NCBI RefSeq assembly: GCF_000374845.1
Contig: NZ_KB895420.1
Coordinates: 186,001 to 250,000 of the forward strand
Length of the DNA: 64,000 nt
Reading direction: 5' to 3'
DNA from: Paenibacillus terrigena DSM 21567
GTDB lineage: Bacteria > Bacillota > Bacilli > Paenibacillales > Paenibacillaceae
Shown: positions 50,855 to 59,026 of the stretch, piece by piece
Layout of the letters: every line of letters begins with the position of its first letter
How positions within the stretch are numbered: the first letter of the stretch is position 1
The notes under the pieces: generated by a model
Database searches by the model: none
What the model was told of the DNA's origin: nothing
The model's input: only the letters and a program-made list of their open reading frames with translations
Made by a program: the position numbers and the translations under genes

Positions 50855-52714
50855 ATGCGGGGTAATTATTATCGCAACAAATCGGCATTTCGGTTAATGC
50901 TAAGTACATTGAAATCATTCAAATTGATATTTTGGCAATCTCTTATTTTCGAGCTGGTGTATAAAACGTTAACGATTACGATCTTCGTTCCATTTATTTC
51001 TTATATTTTTCACCAGGCGGTGCAAATAAGTGGGTTTGCGGGTGCAACCAATTATGAATTATTGAAATTCGCATTGAACCCCTACGGCATTTTATGCTTT
51101 TTGATCATCATTCCGCTCGCTACGGTTATTATTTTTATAGAAGTTACGGTTCTTATTCTGCTATCGTATTACGCACACCAAGGGGAACGGGTTAAACTTA
51201 TACCTGCCTTTTTGCAGTCATTAACGTACTTGCCTTTCATATTTCGGTATGGTTTCTTTGGATGGGCGTTGTATTTCTTATTCATAACCCCACTGCTGAA
51301 TATTGGATTTTCGTCTACCTTGCTGCCTTATCTCCAAATCCCTAATTTTATTACAGGAGAATTGCTCAAGACGAACGTCGGGATGCTTATTCTTGGGGGA
51401 TCCTTTGTTGTTATTGCGCTTTTTTATTTTCGCTGGCTCTTGTCGCTTCATATGATCGTTATTGAAGGCAAGCAAGGATTTATTGAATCTGCCCGCAAAA
51501 GCGCAAGGATGATGCGAAAGTCGTATTGGAAAATGTTCCTGACCATTATGTATGGTTTCATTATATATTTCGTGTTGTTCGTTCTATTATTAATCCTGTT
51601 CATTATTCTCGTAAGCGTCATTTCTTATGTTGCACAAGAGGTAGACCTGGAGAACAGTCCGCTATTTGGGAAAGTTCTATCTTCGATTACAATTTTCACG
51701 GTATTTTTTGCATCGTATTTTGCTTCACCGCTCTTCATGCATTCACTTACCGCGTTCTATATGGATAAGGCGGAGCCGATAGATGCGGCGGTCAGACATG
51801 CCAATTGGGACAGGGAGCGGCATTTTTATTCCCGGGGTTATCGCACTCGATTGCAAATTTATCGTGGGAGACTTGCGATCTTATGCTTGATGGTAATCAC
51901 AGGGTCACTATTGTTGGATTATTCGTTCCATTTTACGGAGCAGCAGCGTTCGCATCCGTTTACCATTATGGCGCATCGTGGATATAGCATGAAGGGTGTT
52001 GAGAATTCATTGGAGGCGCTCCAGGGAGCCATTGATGCAAAAGCAGACTATGCGGAGATCGATGTTCAGTTAACGAAGGATGGTCAACTGGCGGTTATTC
52101 ATGATACGAATCTGAAACGACTCACAGGCCGTAACGTAGCGGTGTATGATCTAACGATGGATGAGCTTCGCAAGCTAGAGCTGAGGCAAGATGATTTCAA
52201 GGGTCGAATCCATACCCTCGAAGAGTTCATTGTGTATGCCAAAGGTAAGATTAAGCTGAATATCGAAATCAAGCTGCACGGACGTGAGCAAGAAAATATT
52301 GTCGACAAAGTCGTTGCTGTGATCCACAAACATCAGTTTATTGAACAATGTGTCGTACAGTCCTTAGACTATCATGTAGTTGTTAAGGTGCAAGAAGTGG
52401 AGCCTAAGCTAAAGACAGGTTACGTTGTGTTTGCGAGTACTGGCGTCATGTCATGGATCCATGCTGACTTTATCGTATTGGAAGAGTCTATGGTGACACA
52501 ACGTGCAATAGCATCTGCTAAATTGCTCAACAAAACGCTCTATGTCTGGACGGTGAACAATACACCAGATATCGAGGGGTATTATTATATGGGCGTCGAT
52601 GGTGTCATTACGGATATACCGCAGGATGCGAGAGATACGGTAAAATATCTAGACGAAAATAAAGATGAGAGCGAATTTATATTTAACTCGATGCTATCTT
52701 CGCTATTCTCATAA
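50855..52714 (+). CDS. Membrane-anchored glycerophosphodiester phosphodiesterase
   Basis: A 619-residue protein. The N-terminal about 340 residues form a PF10110-type membrane domain with about 7-8 hydrophobic segments. The C-terminal GDPD TIM barrel (about 368-600) has TIMAHRGYSMKGVENSLEAL (catalytic His, Arg and Glu), YAEIDVQLTKDGQLAVIHDTNLKRLTG (Glu, Asp, His) and KLNIEIK. It hydrolyses glycerophosphodiesters or lipoteichoic acid-type polymers at the membrane. GAGAGGAGG site before the ATG. Confidence 0.9.
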   Translation: MRGNYYRNKSAFRLMLSTLKSFKLIFWQSLIFELVYKTLTITIFVPFISYIFHQAVQISGFAGATNYELLKFALNPYGILCFLIIIPLATVIIFIEVTVLILLSYYAHQGERVKLIPAFLQSLTYLPFIFRYGFFGWALYFLFITPLLNIGFSSTLLPYLQIPNFITGELLKTNVGMLILGGSFVVIALFYFRWLLSLHMIVIEGKQGFIESARKSARMMRKSYWKMFLTIMYGFIIYFVLFVLLLILFIILVSVISYVAQEVDLENSPLFGKVLSSITIFTVFFASYFASPLFMHSLTAFYMDKAEPIDAAVRHANWDRERHFYSRGYRTRLQIYRGRLAILCLMVITGSLLLDYSFHFTEQQRSHPFTIMAHRGYSMKGVENSLEALQGAIDAKADYAEIDVQLTKDGQLAVIHDTNLKRLTGRNVAVYDLTMDELRKLELRQDDFKGRIHTLEEFIVYAKGKIKLNIEIKLHGREQENIVDKVVAVIHKHQFIEQCVVQSLDYHVVVKVQEVEPKLKTGYVVFASTGVMSWIHADFIVLEESMVTQRAIASAKLLNKTLYVWTVNNTPDIEGYYYMGVDGVITDIPQDARDTVKYLDENKDESEFIFNSMLSSLFS

Positions 52715-52723
52715 TTAACGCGC

Positions 52724-52782
52724 TAAGAAGTTCTTCATTCGTGGGATCCATTTCATCGATGTGAACTTCTTATTTTATTTTT
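52724..52782 (+). terminator. Terminator after the GDPD gene
   Basis: TAAGAAGTTC pairs perfectly with GAACTTCTTA across a 29-nt loop, followed by a T-rich stretch. Confidence 0.65.
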
Positions 52783-52790
52783 GACCGCAC

Positions 52791-52816
52791 TGAACTTTTC
52801 AGCTTAGCTACTCGTA
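52791..52816 (+). promoter_or_regulatory. Candidate ECF (SigY) autoregulatory promoter
   Basis: TGAAC (52791-52795), 17 nt, CGTA (52813-52816), followed by the sigY start about 60 nt downstream. This is the usual ECF promoter pattern, and SigY is autoregulated in B. subtilis. Confidence 0.5.
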
Positions 52817-52875
52817 TTATGGTTGATTTGCAAATCACAACTTGTTTTATATCAAAAAGGGGGAAGCATGTAGCA

Positions 52876-53406
52876 ATGGATGAACAACAACGAATAAACT
52901 TGGCTATCCGCGGTGACGACCAGGCGTTAGCTCAATTGCTGCACGAGCATTACACCTTTTTGATGAAATATTTGATCAAAGTGACAATGAATCCGTCCCT
53001 TGCAGAAGACTTGGTGCAGGAGACGATGCTCAAATGTATCGAGAAAATCTCTTATTATAATGGATCATCGAAATTTTCCTCATGGATGATTACGATCGCG
53101 ACACGGTTATACATTGACATGATGCGGAAGCGAAAAGTAGAGCAGCGCTGGCAAGAGCAGGAACAAGCATTACGCGGGGTTCAGTGGCATATGCAGCAGC
53201 ACCAAGAGGCGTGGACAGATGCGATTGACGCACTGTCCAGACTTCGTTACGATATGCGATTGCCCATCCTGCTCAAGCACTATTATGGGTACGCATACGA
53301 TGAAATTGCAGAGATGATGGACATCCCGCAAGGAACGGTCAAATCACGAATTTATAACGGGCTACAACAATTGCGAAAGGAGCTCATGCCGAATGCGAAA
53401 GAATAA
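52876..53406 (+). CDS. sigY: ECF RNA polymerase sigma factor SigY
   Basis: A 176-residue sigma factor (B. subtilis SigY has 178). Region 2 has HEHYTFLMKYLIKVTMNPSLAEDLVQETMLKCIEKISYYNG and FSSWMITIATRLYIDMMRKRK; region 4 (about 125-170) has LPILLKHYYGYAYDEIAEMMDIPQGTVKSRIYNGLQQL. Assignment to SigY rests on the five genes that follow, which match yxlC to yxlG in order. The start is ATG 52876 with GGGGGAAGC; an earlier frame start at 52819 overlaps the promoter. Confidence 0.88.
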   Translation: MDEQQRINLAIRGDDQALAQLLHEHYTFLMKYLIKVTMNPSLAEDLVQETMLKCIEKISYYNGSSKFSSWMITIATRLYIDMMRKRKVEQRWQEQEQALRGVQWHMQQHQEAWTDAIDALSRLRYDMRLPILLKHYYGYAYDEIAEMMDIPQGTVKSRIYNGLQQLRKELMPNAKE

Positions 53407-53788
53407 ATCTGACTTGAATCAACAGTCATTACCTAATTCATCTTCAGAACCACACGTCTCTCAGGAAGATCAAGAGTTAATCGATCAACTGATGCTGAGT
53501 TTTCAGCAGATGGATCAAGTGATCCCGCATAGTACCGCACCGCATGTGGGACATCTAGAGCAGTTGATTACGGAGCAGAAGTTGGCGGTACGTCGACGTA
53601 ATCAATTGGAGCTCCTTTGCTTCTTCCTTGTTGCCTTGGTATTGATCGGCGGAAATACGCTGCTCGTCATGACGAGTTGGACGGCATTCGGGATTTTCCA
53701 AGGTGTGACGCTTATGGCAGCGCTAGGGTTCCTATTCGGATCTTATGTACGTCGCAAGAAAAAAGGGGATGTTCGACATGCCAAGTGA
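53393..53788 (+). CDS. yxlC: YxlC-like protein, probable anti-SigY partner
   Basis: A 131-residue protein with a hydrophilic N-terminal half (SLPNSSSEPHVSQEDQELIDQLMLSFQQMDQ), then two membrane segments (LELLCFFLVALVLIGGNTLLVM and AFGIFQGVTLMAALGFLFGSYV). It overlaps the sigY end by 14 nt. In B. subtilis, YxlC (with YxlD) negatively controls SigY. Identity is by position and layout, as sequence conservation is low. Confidence 0.75.
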   Translation: MRKNKSDLNQQSLPNSSSEPHVSQEDQELIDQLMLSFQQMDQVIPHSTAPHVGHLEQLITEQKLAVRRRNQLELLCFFLVALVLIGGNTLLVMTSWTAFGIFQGVTLMAALGFLFGSYVRRKKKGDVRHAK

Positions 53789-54008
53789 GTATTACCATCC
53801 GATTCCATGGTGGGTTGTGGTCCTCATTGCGATCATTATGATGATGCAGAGTTTTTGGCTCTTCACAGATGCGCGACGACGGGAGAAGAACCGTTGGTTC
53901 TGGGGAATTTGGGGACTCATCCAATTTCCGATGCCTATTCTGTTCTACAGCCTGTTCCATATTTATTTGCCGCATCGCAAGTCAAAGTCTAAGCGTGATC
54001 CATCCTAA
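53778..54008 (+). CDS. yxlD: YxlD-like small membrane protein
   Basis: A 76-residue protein with two membrane segments (WWVVVLIAIIMMMQSFWLF, IWGLIQFPMPILFYSLFHIYL) separated by a basic loop with DARRREKNRWFW, and a basic tail. It overlaps yxlC by 11 nt; GGGGAT precedes ATG 53778. Second protein implicated in SigY control, by analogy. Confidence 0.72.
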   Translation: MPSEYYHPIPWWVVVLIAIIMMMQSFWLFTDARRREKNRWFWGIWGLIQFPMPILFYSLFHIYLPHRKSKSKRDPS

Positions 54009-54041
54009 TCATTCACTATTTTATTGAAAGTAGGGATGTAC

Positions 54042-54239
54042 ATGAATATAACAGTAAACTGGGGGTTGCTTGCTCCGATTCTAGCCATACAACTCATTCT
54101 CATGGTTACCGCCTTAACTTCTCTCTATAAGGCCGACGCAACACGAGGGCCGAAATGGATGTGGGTGCTGATTATTGTATTCGGTCAAATTCTCGGCCCT
54201 ATTATATATTTTGTTGTCGGAAGGAACGATAGATCATGA
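54042..54239 (+). CDS. yxlE: YxlE-like protein with phospholipase D N-terminal-type (PLDc_N) membrane domain
   Basis: A 65-residue protein with two membrane segments and the PLDc_N pattern: KADATRGPKWMWVLIIVFGQILGPIIYFVVGR. It lacks any PLD catalytic motif. ATG 54042 follows GTAGGGA. It overlaps yxlF by 4 nt. Confidence 0.75.
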   Translation: MNITVNWGLLAPILAIQLILMVTALTSLYKADATRGPKWMWVLIIVFGQILGPIIYFVVGRNDRS

Positions 54240-55153
54240 CGCTGCTGAAGGTTGATCAGTTGTCGAAGCAGTTCAAACAGCATCAAGCAGTGAAGAAGAT
54301 TAGCTTCTCTATTGACGAAGGGCGCTGTGTCGCCTTGCTTGGTCCGAATGGAGCGGGTAAGACGACAACGATACACATGTTAACCGGCTTGCTTCGTCCA
54401 ACATCCGGCGATATCCAGTTGTATCTCCAAGGTAAGCAGGTTGCGGATCGAAGGCCTCATCTTGGATATTTGCCGCAGATGCCTGTCTTCTATTCGTGGA
54501 TGACGGGGCGTGAGTTTGTCCAATATGCAGGGCAGCTTGCAGGCTTATCCAGGCAAGAAGCTGAACGCCGTACGGAGGAGTGGCTAGAAATCGTTGGAAT
54601 TCAAGATGCAGCTAAGCGGCGCATTGGTGGATATTCCGGTGGGATGAAGCAGCGGCTTGGTCTGGCGCAGGCACTCATTCATAGGCCCAAGCTGTTGATT
54701 CTGGATGAGCCCGTCTCTGCACTTGATCCGATTGGTCGGAGAGATGTATTACGGATTTTGGAGCAGATTCGCCAAGAGACGACGATTTTGTTCTCGACAC
54801 ATATTTTGCATGATGCGGAAGAGATCTGTGATGATATCATTTTGATTGAGCAGGGTGAGATTGCGGTGCAAGGAAGTCTGGAGCATATACGTCAATCTCA
54901 TAGCGAACCGATGATTATGATCGAGACCTTGAACGAGGCACAGGCCAAGGCGCTAGAAATCGCAATCAGAAATAAACCTTATGTGCACCATGTAGCGTCT
55001 GAGCATCAGACCCTTCGTGTGACAGTTTCTCAGCTAGAAGAAGCAGAACGGGGCATTATGACAGAAGCTGTGCAGCACCAAATTTTTATTCGTAAATTGG
55101 AAGCGGGTCATAGCACATTAGAAGATTTATTCATGAAGGTGGTGCGGGCATGA
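54236..55153 (+). CDS. yxlF: ABC transporter ATP-binding protein, YxlF
   Basis: A 305-residue ATPase: Walker A LLGPNGAGKTTTI (about residue 37), signature YSGGMKQRLGLAQAL, Walker B LLILDEPVSALDPIG and H-loop FSTHILHD. A C-terminal extension (about 220-305) is of the kind found in drug/bacitracin or Na+ exporters. It pairs with the membrane protein YxlG, whose ATG overlaps its stop. Confidence 0.9.
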   Translation: MTLLKVDQLSKQFKQHQAVKKISFSIDEGRCVALLGPNGAGKTTTIHMLTGLLRPTSGDIQLYLQGKQVADRRPHLGYLPQMPVFYSWMTGREFVQYAGQLAGLSRQEAERRTEEWLEIVGIQDAAKRRIGGYSGGMKQRLGLAQALIHRPKLLILDEPVSALDPIGRRDVLRILEQIRQETTILFSTHILHDAEEICDDIILIEQGEIAVQGSLEHIRQSHSEPMIMIETLNEAQAKALEIAIRNKPYVHHVASEHQTLRVTVSQLEEAERGIMTEAVQHQIFIRKLEAGHSTLEDLFMKVVRA

Positions 55154-55938
55154 GGCAATTCGGTCTCTTTTATCGGAAAGAAATGCTGGAGATGGCACGC
55201 AGTTACAAGTGGATTTGGGTACCGATGGTATTCCTGCTTCTCGGTGTGATGCAGCCCGTGACAACATACTATATGCCTGAAATTCTGAAGCACGCTGGTA
55301 ATATGCCAGCAGGTACGATCATCACCATGCCAACCCCTACTGCGGGTGAGGTCTTGGCGCAGACGCTTAATCAATTTGGCACCATCGGCGTACTTGTGCT
55401 CGTGTTATCGATGATGGGGATCGTATCTGGTGAACGGCAGAGCGGTGTGACCTCGCTTATTTTTACTAAGCCTGTCTCATTCATTGCTTATATGACTGCC
55501 AAATGGGCAAGCATGCTGACCTTAACCGCAGCAGCATTTGCCTGCGGTTACGCGGGAGCTTGTTACTATACCATACAGTTGATTGGTTCGCTGGATGTCG
55601 GAACCGTCATTCAAGCAGGCCTCATGTATATGTTATGGTTCGTTTTCGTTATTTCGGTCCTGCTGCTAATCAGCGCATGGCTGCCGAACTCGGCTGGGGT
55701 CGCTTTTACGACGATGGCATTCATCATGCTGCTCAGTTTCGGAACGAGTCTTCTTTCACGATATTTATCATGGAGCCCGAGTCGATTGAGTACGATAGCT
55801 TCGGAGATATTGACGAAAGTCGAGACGTTGTCATCCGTAGGGCCTGTATTATGGATAAGCCTATGCAGTATACTCATTTGTGTGATGTTAGCAGTCTATC
55901 GGATGCAATCACAAGAATCGATTTCAGCGAAAGCATAG
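55150..55938 (+). CDS. yxlG: ABC transporter permease, YxlG
   Basis: A 262-residue ABC-2-type permease with six membrane segments (SYKWIWVPMVFLLLGVMQPV, GTIGVLVLVLSMMGIVSGERQSG, and later ones). The SGERQSGVTSLIFTKPVS motif is the ABC-2 signature of NosY-like permeases. Last gene of the SigY operon; the exported substrate is unknown. Confidence 0.88.
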   Translation: MRQFGLFYRKEMLEMARSYKWIWVPMVFLLLGVMQPVTTYYMPEILKHAGNMPAGTIITMPTPTAGEVLAQTLNQFGTIGVLVLVLSMMGIVSGERQSGVTSLIFTKPVSFIAYMTAKWASMLTLTAAAFACGYAGACYYTIQLIGSLDVGTVIQAGLMYMLWFVFVISVLLLISAWLPNSAGVAFTTMAFIMLLSFGTSLLSRYLSWSPSRLSTIASEILTKVETLSSVGPVLWISLCSILICVMLAVYRMQSQESISAKA

Positions 55939-56060
55939 GTTAGCAGGATGTCTCGCAGCAGAACTTCGCTTCTTTTCCTCTGCCCTCGTGGACGTACTAT
56001 TTTTTTTGTAGTAGGATAGAGGAAATAAAATGATAGATGGACAGCTAGGGGGAAGAAGCG

Positions 56061-56441
56061 ATGTTAAGTTTAGGCCAAAAAGTGATTATCGTCGCTGATC
56101 GATTTGAACAGAACATTCCGATTGGGGAATATGGTTATATAATCGCATATGATCGTAATGCGGATAATGCTTTTGACTATGTCGTTCGGGTGCCGAAGGT
56201 GAATCGTAACATTGCGGTGCCATATACGGATATCGAAGTCGAAGAAGTGTTGATTGAACAAGAGGTTGAGCGAATTGAGCGAGAAGCCTTGATCGATTTT
56301 GCCCTTGCTACACGCAATGAGGAGTTGTTCCGCAGCGTAATGAACCGTGGTGAGGAAGTCGTCGAAGAAGAAGAGGCCGAAGCGGAAGAAATTTCGCAAG
56401 AGGAGTTTATCCGACAAGTCAATCTCAAAGCATGGATTTAA
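56061..56441 (+). CDS. Small acidic protein of unknown function
   Basis: A 126-residue protein. The N-terminal half is beta-rich and looks like a small SH3/KOW-type barrel (LSLGQKVIIVADRF, IGEYGYIIAYDRN, DYVVRVPKVNRNIAVPYTDIEVEEV). The C-terminal half is strongly acidic and helical (EEVVEEEEAEAEEISQEEFIRQ). TAGGGGGAAGAAGCG precedes the ATG. It is monocistronic with its own terminator. Not recognised; it could be a protein-protein adaptor. Confidence 0.75.
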   Translation: MLSLGQKVIIVADRFEQNIPIGEYGYIIAYDRNADNAFDYVVRVPKVNRNIAVPYTDIEVEEVLIEQEVERIEREALIDFALATRNEELFRSVMNRGEEVVEEEEAEAEEISQEEFIRQVNLKAWI

Positions 56442-56442
56442 T

Positions 56443-56470
56443 AGCTCGGCATTGTGCCGGGCTTTTTCTT
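56443..56470 (+). terminator. Rho-independent terminator
   Basis: AGCTCGGC, loop ATTGT, GCCGGGCT (one G-T pair), then T5. Confidence 0.8.
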
Positions 56471-56518
56471 TTTGTTCAGCGCGGTTGTGCTGAAAGTGAT
56501 TTTTTCATCTCGTTAAGG

Positions 56519-56703
56519 CTAACGAACCTAGATCACCTTATTGGGTCAAAATATCGCGTTTAGAATTTCTAACGAACTCCAAGCACGTTATTCATGGCAA
56601 ATCGGTTCTATTTCGGTCATTTATTACACAATAAGGCGTTTGAGATTCGTTAGATTGGAAAAAGGGCTATTTCCGCCTAAATAAGTATTATAGGATTCGT
56701 TAG
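56519..56703. repeat. Four ~50-bp CTAACGAA units, two direct then two inverted
   Basis: CTAACGAA occurs at 56519 and 56569 on the plus strand and at 56646 and 56696 as TTCGTTAG, with exactly 50 nt within each pair. Units share a loose pattern: CTAACGAA-C/T, then about ten variable bases, then CTTATT or GTTATT, then an A-rich part. The two pairs point toward each other, making one large imperfect inverted repeat. They lie in the about 500-base gap before gatC and share no clear sequence with the 51-bp array at 20943-21553. Confidence 0.7.
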
Positions 56704-56866
56704 ATCGAACGATGTAGGTGAACTCTCGTAGAATTACATGATCATAGTACATGCCGAGTTCTACATTGGCGAGAAGTTCGAACCCTCGGATGAGACGCAG
56801 CATCGAAAATTCAGCGCCGAAATTCCGATCGAGATCGAGTAGGCCCGAAGAATTGGGGTCATACAT
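56624..56866 (-). other. Doubtful reverse-strand open frame (80 codons)
   Basis: The frame starts at 56866 in front of gatC. The first about 55 residues (FGAEFSMLRLIRGFELLANVELGMYYD and so on) look protein-like, but the last 25 are read from the 50-bp repeats. Its upstream region offers only a weak CAGGGACC. It may be a gene remnant overrun by repeats. Confidence 0.25.
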
Positions 56867-56881
56867 ATTTTGGTCCCTGCA

Positions 56882-56910
56882 TTGAGTATGAAAAACAACT
56901 ACGCTATACT
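56882..56910 (+). promoter_or_regulatory. Sigma-A promoter of the gatCAB operon
   Basis: TTGAGT (56882-56887), 17 nt, TATACT (56905-56910). It shows that the longer frame from 56870 cannot be the true gatC start. Confidence 0.7.
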
Positions 56911-56944
56911 ATATAAATTAGAGCCTAAGGGGGATTACGTAACG

Positions 56945-57232
56945 ATGAGCATTACGGTGAAAGACGTTGAGCATGTTGCTAAGCTCGCGCGACTCGCATT
57001 ATCGGATGCAGAGAAAGAGCAGTTTACAGGTCAATTAAATGCGATTTTGAAATATGCGGAGAAATTGAACGAATTGAATACAGATGAAGTGGAGCCGACG
57101 ACACACGTGCTACAGATTCGTAACGTGATGCGTGAAGACGAGACAAGACCGTCACTCCCAATCGAGAAAGTGCTGCGCAATGCGCCAGACGAAGAAGACG
57201 ATCAAATTCGTGTACCGGCTGTCCTTGAATAA
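56945..57232 (+). CDS. gatC: Aspartyl/glutamyl-tRNA amidotransferase subunit C
   Basis: A 95-residue protein of normal GatC size, starting [20 protein letters not shown], with [25 protein letters not shown] and the C-terminal [18 protein letters not shown] typical of the family. GatC bridges GatA and GatB in the complex that amidates Glu-tRNA(Gln) and Asp-tRNA(Asn). AAGGGGGA lies about 10 nt before ATG 56945. Confidence 0.95.
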   Translation: MSITVKDVEHVAKLARLALSDAEKEQFTGQLNAILKYAEKLNELNTDEVEPTTHVLQIRNVMREDETRPSLPIEKVLRNAPDEEDDQIRVPAVLE

Positions 57233-57292
57233 TTGACAGAGCGTAAGGTACGAATTCATATATTATTTTGAATGGTTGAAAGGAGAATTCCC

Positions 57293-58750
57293 TTGTCATT
57301 ATTTGATTTGCGGTTGCAGGAAATACATAACAAGCTGAGTGCCAAAGAATTGTCCGTCACGGATCTGGTGAACGAAGCTTATGGACGTATTGCCAAGACA
57401 GAAGACCAAGTGAAAGCTTACCTGACGTTAAATGAAGAGCATGCTCGCGCGCATGCGAGATTATTGGACGAGCAGCTCGCGACGGATGCACCTCGTGGAT
57501 TGTTGTTCGGACTTCCCGTAGGGATTAAAGATAATATCGTGACGGAAGGGTTGCGCACGACTTGTGCGAGTCAATTCCTCTCGAATTATGACCCGATCTA
57601 TGATGCAACGGTTGTTCAGAAGTTGAAGAAAGCCCAATCTATTACGCTGGGCAAATTGAATATGGACGAGTTCGCGATGGGGGGTTCGAACGAGAATTCC
57701 AGCTTCTATCCGACACGTAACCCATGGAACTTAGAATATGTACCAGGTGGTTCTAGTGGTGGTTCGGCTGCAGCCGTCGCTGCGGGCGAAGCGTACTTCA
57801 CGCTTGGTTCAGATACAGGCGGTTCGATCCGTCAGCCGGCATCCTATTGCGGTGTTGTAGGTTTGAAACCAACCTACGGACTCGTATCCCGTTTTGGACT
57901 CGTAGCATTCGCTTCTTCTCTGGACCAAATCGGACCGATCACGAAGAATGTTGAAGACTCCGCGTATGTATTGCAAGCTATTGCAGGCTACGACAACATG
58001 GACTCCACATCGGCGAATGTTGAAATTCCTGACTATATCAGCGCTTTGAACGGAGATATTAAAGGACTTCGTATTGGAGTACCGAAAGAATACCTCGGAC
58101 AAGGCATCGATCCGAAAGTGAAAGAATCGGTTCTTTCTGCACTTAAAGTGCTAGAAAGTCTTGGCGCAACATGGGACGAAGTGTCCTTACCGCATACAGA
58201 TTATGCGGTTGCGACATATTACCTGCTTGCTTCTTCGGAAGCTTCTTCGAACTTGGCACGCTTTGACGGCGTACGTTATGGCGTTCGCGCAGAGAATCCG
58301 GATAACCTGATAGATCTCTATGTGAAATCCAGAAGCCAAGGCTTCGGGGATGAAGTGAAACGTCGGATTATGCTTGGAACCTATGCACTAAGCTCTGGTT
58401 ATTATGATGCGTATTATTTGAAAGCACAAAAAGTCCGTACGCTCATCAAGCAAGACTTTGATCAAGTATTCGCGAACTATGACGTCATTATTGGACCTAC
58501 AGCACCGACAACGGCATTCCCGATCGGATCGCAAGTAGATGATCCATTAACGATGTATTTGAATGATATTGTGACCATTCCGGTCAGCTTGGCGGGCGTG
58601 CCAGCGATCAGTGTTCCATGTGGACTTGCTGATGGCTTGCCTGTCGGATTGCAAATTATCGGGAAAGCTTTTGATGAATCGACTGTACTGCGTGTAGCGC
58701 ATGCGTTCGAGCAGAACACAGATCATCATAAGCTGCGCCCGCAGTTGTAA
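57293..58750 (+). CDS. gatA: Aspartyl/glutamyl-tRNA amidotransferase subunit A
   Basis: A 485-residue amidase, the same length as B. subtilis GatA. The Ser-cisSer-Lys triad is visible: Lys in [11 protein letters not shown], and the two Ser in [15 protein letters not shown] and [13 protein letters not shown]. It releases ammonia from glutamine for tRNA amidation. The start is TTG 57293 with AAAGGAG 8 nt upstream. The TAA stop (58748-58750) is one base before a MITE-like element that separates it from gatB. Confidence 0.95.
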   Translation: MSLFDLRLQEIHNKLSAKELSVTDLVNEAYGRIAKTEDQVKAYLTLNEEHARAHARLLDEQLATDAPRGLLFGLPVGIKDNIVTEGLRTTCASQFLSNYDPIYDATVVQKLKKAQSITLGKLNMDEFAMGGSNENSSFYPTRNPWNLEYVPGGSSGGSAAAVAAGEAYFTLGSDTGGSIRQPASYCGVVGLKPTYGLVSRFGLVAFASSLDQIGPITKNVEDSAYVLQAIAGYDNMDSTSANVEIPDYISALNGDIKGLRIGVPKEYLGQGIDPKVKESVLSALKVLESLGATWDEVSLPHTDYAVATYYLLASSEASSNLARFDGVRYGVRAENPDNLIDLYVKSRSQGFGDEVKRRIMLGTYALSSGYYDAYYLKAQKVRTLIKQDFDQVFANYDVIIGPTAPTTAFPIGSQVDDPLTMYLNDIVTIPVSLAGVPAISVPCGLADGLPVGLQIIGKAFDESTVLRVAHAFEQNTDHHKLRPQL

Positions 58751-58751
58751 A

Positions 58752-59007
58752 GAGGTTGTTCAAAAAGTCAACTTTTGATCACGAAGTGTTTCAAGGAGTA
58801 GATTCGGCATCGAATCTTGCGTTCATCCTCGAAGTCCGGTACTCATTTAGGTTTTGACTAAACTCCGTTCCTCCTAAAAGTTTTTCGAAGAAAAACTTGC
58901 TACGGGAGCATCGGCTTTCGGATTCACGCAACCTAAGCATATGCTTACGATGTCAGTTTTCTGCGAAAACTTTCAGGTACTGAAAAGCAGACTTTTTGAA
59001 CACGCAT
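58752..59007. mobile_element. MITE-like repeat element, copy 3 (256 bp) inside the gatCAB operon
   Basis: Starts GAGGTTGTTCAAAAAGTC one base after the gatA stop and ends GACTTTTTGAACACGCAT, 19 nt before gatB. Its reverse complement is collinear with copy 1, including the hairpins AGTTTTCGCAGAAAACT and GTTTTTCTTCGAAAAAC. TAAA occurs at both borders, a possible short target duplication. It carries no ORF and no clear terminator with a long T run. Confidence 0.82.
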
Positions 59008-59026
59008 TAAATATAGGAGGTTTCCC

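Noticed and set aside
56870-56944. N-terminal extension of gatC
   Set aside because: The gatC promoter (-35 at 56882, -10 at 56905) lies inside it, and the family N-terminus is MSI at 56945.
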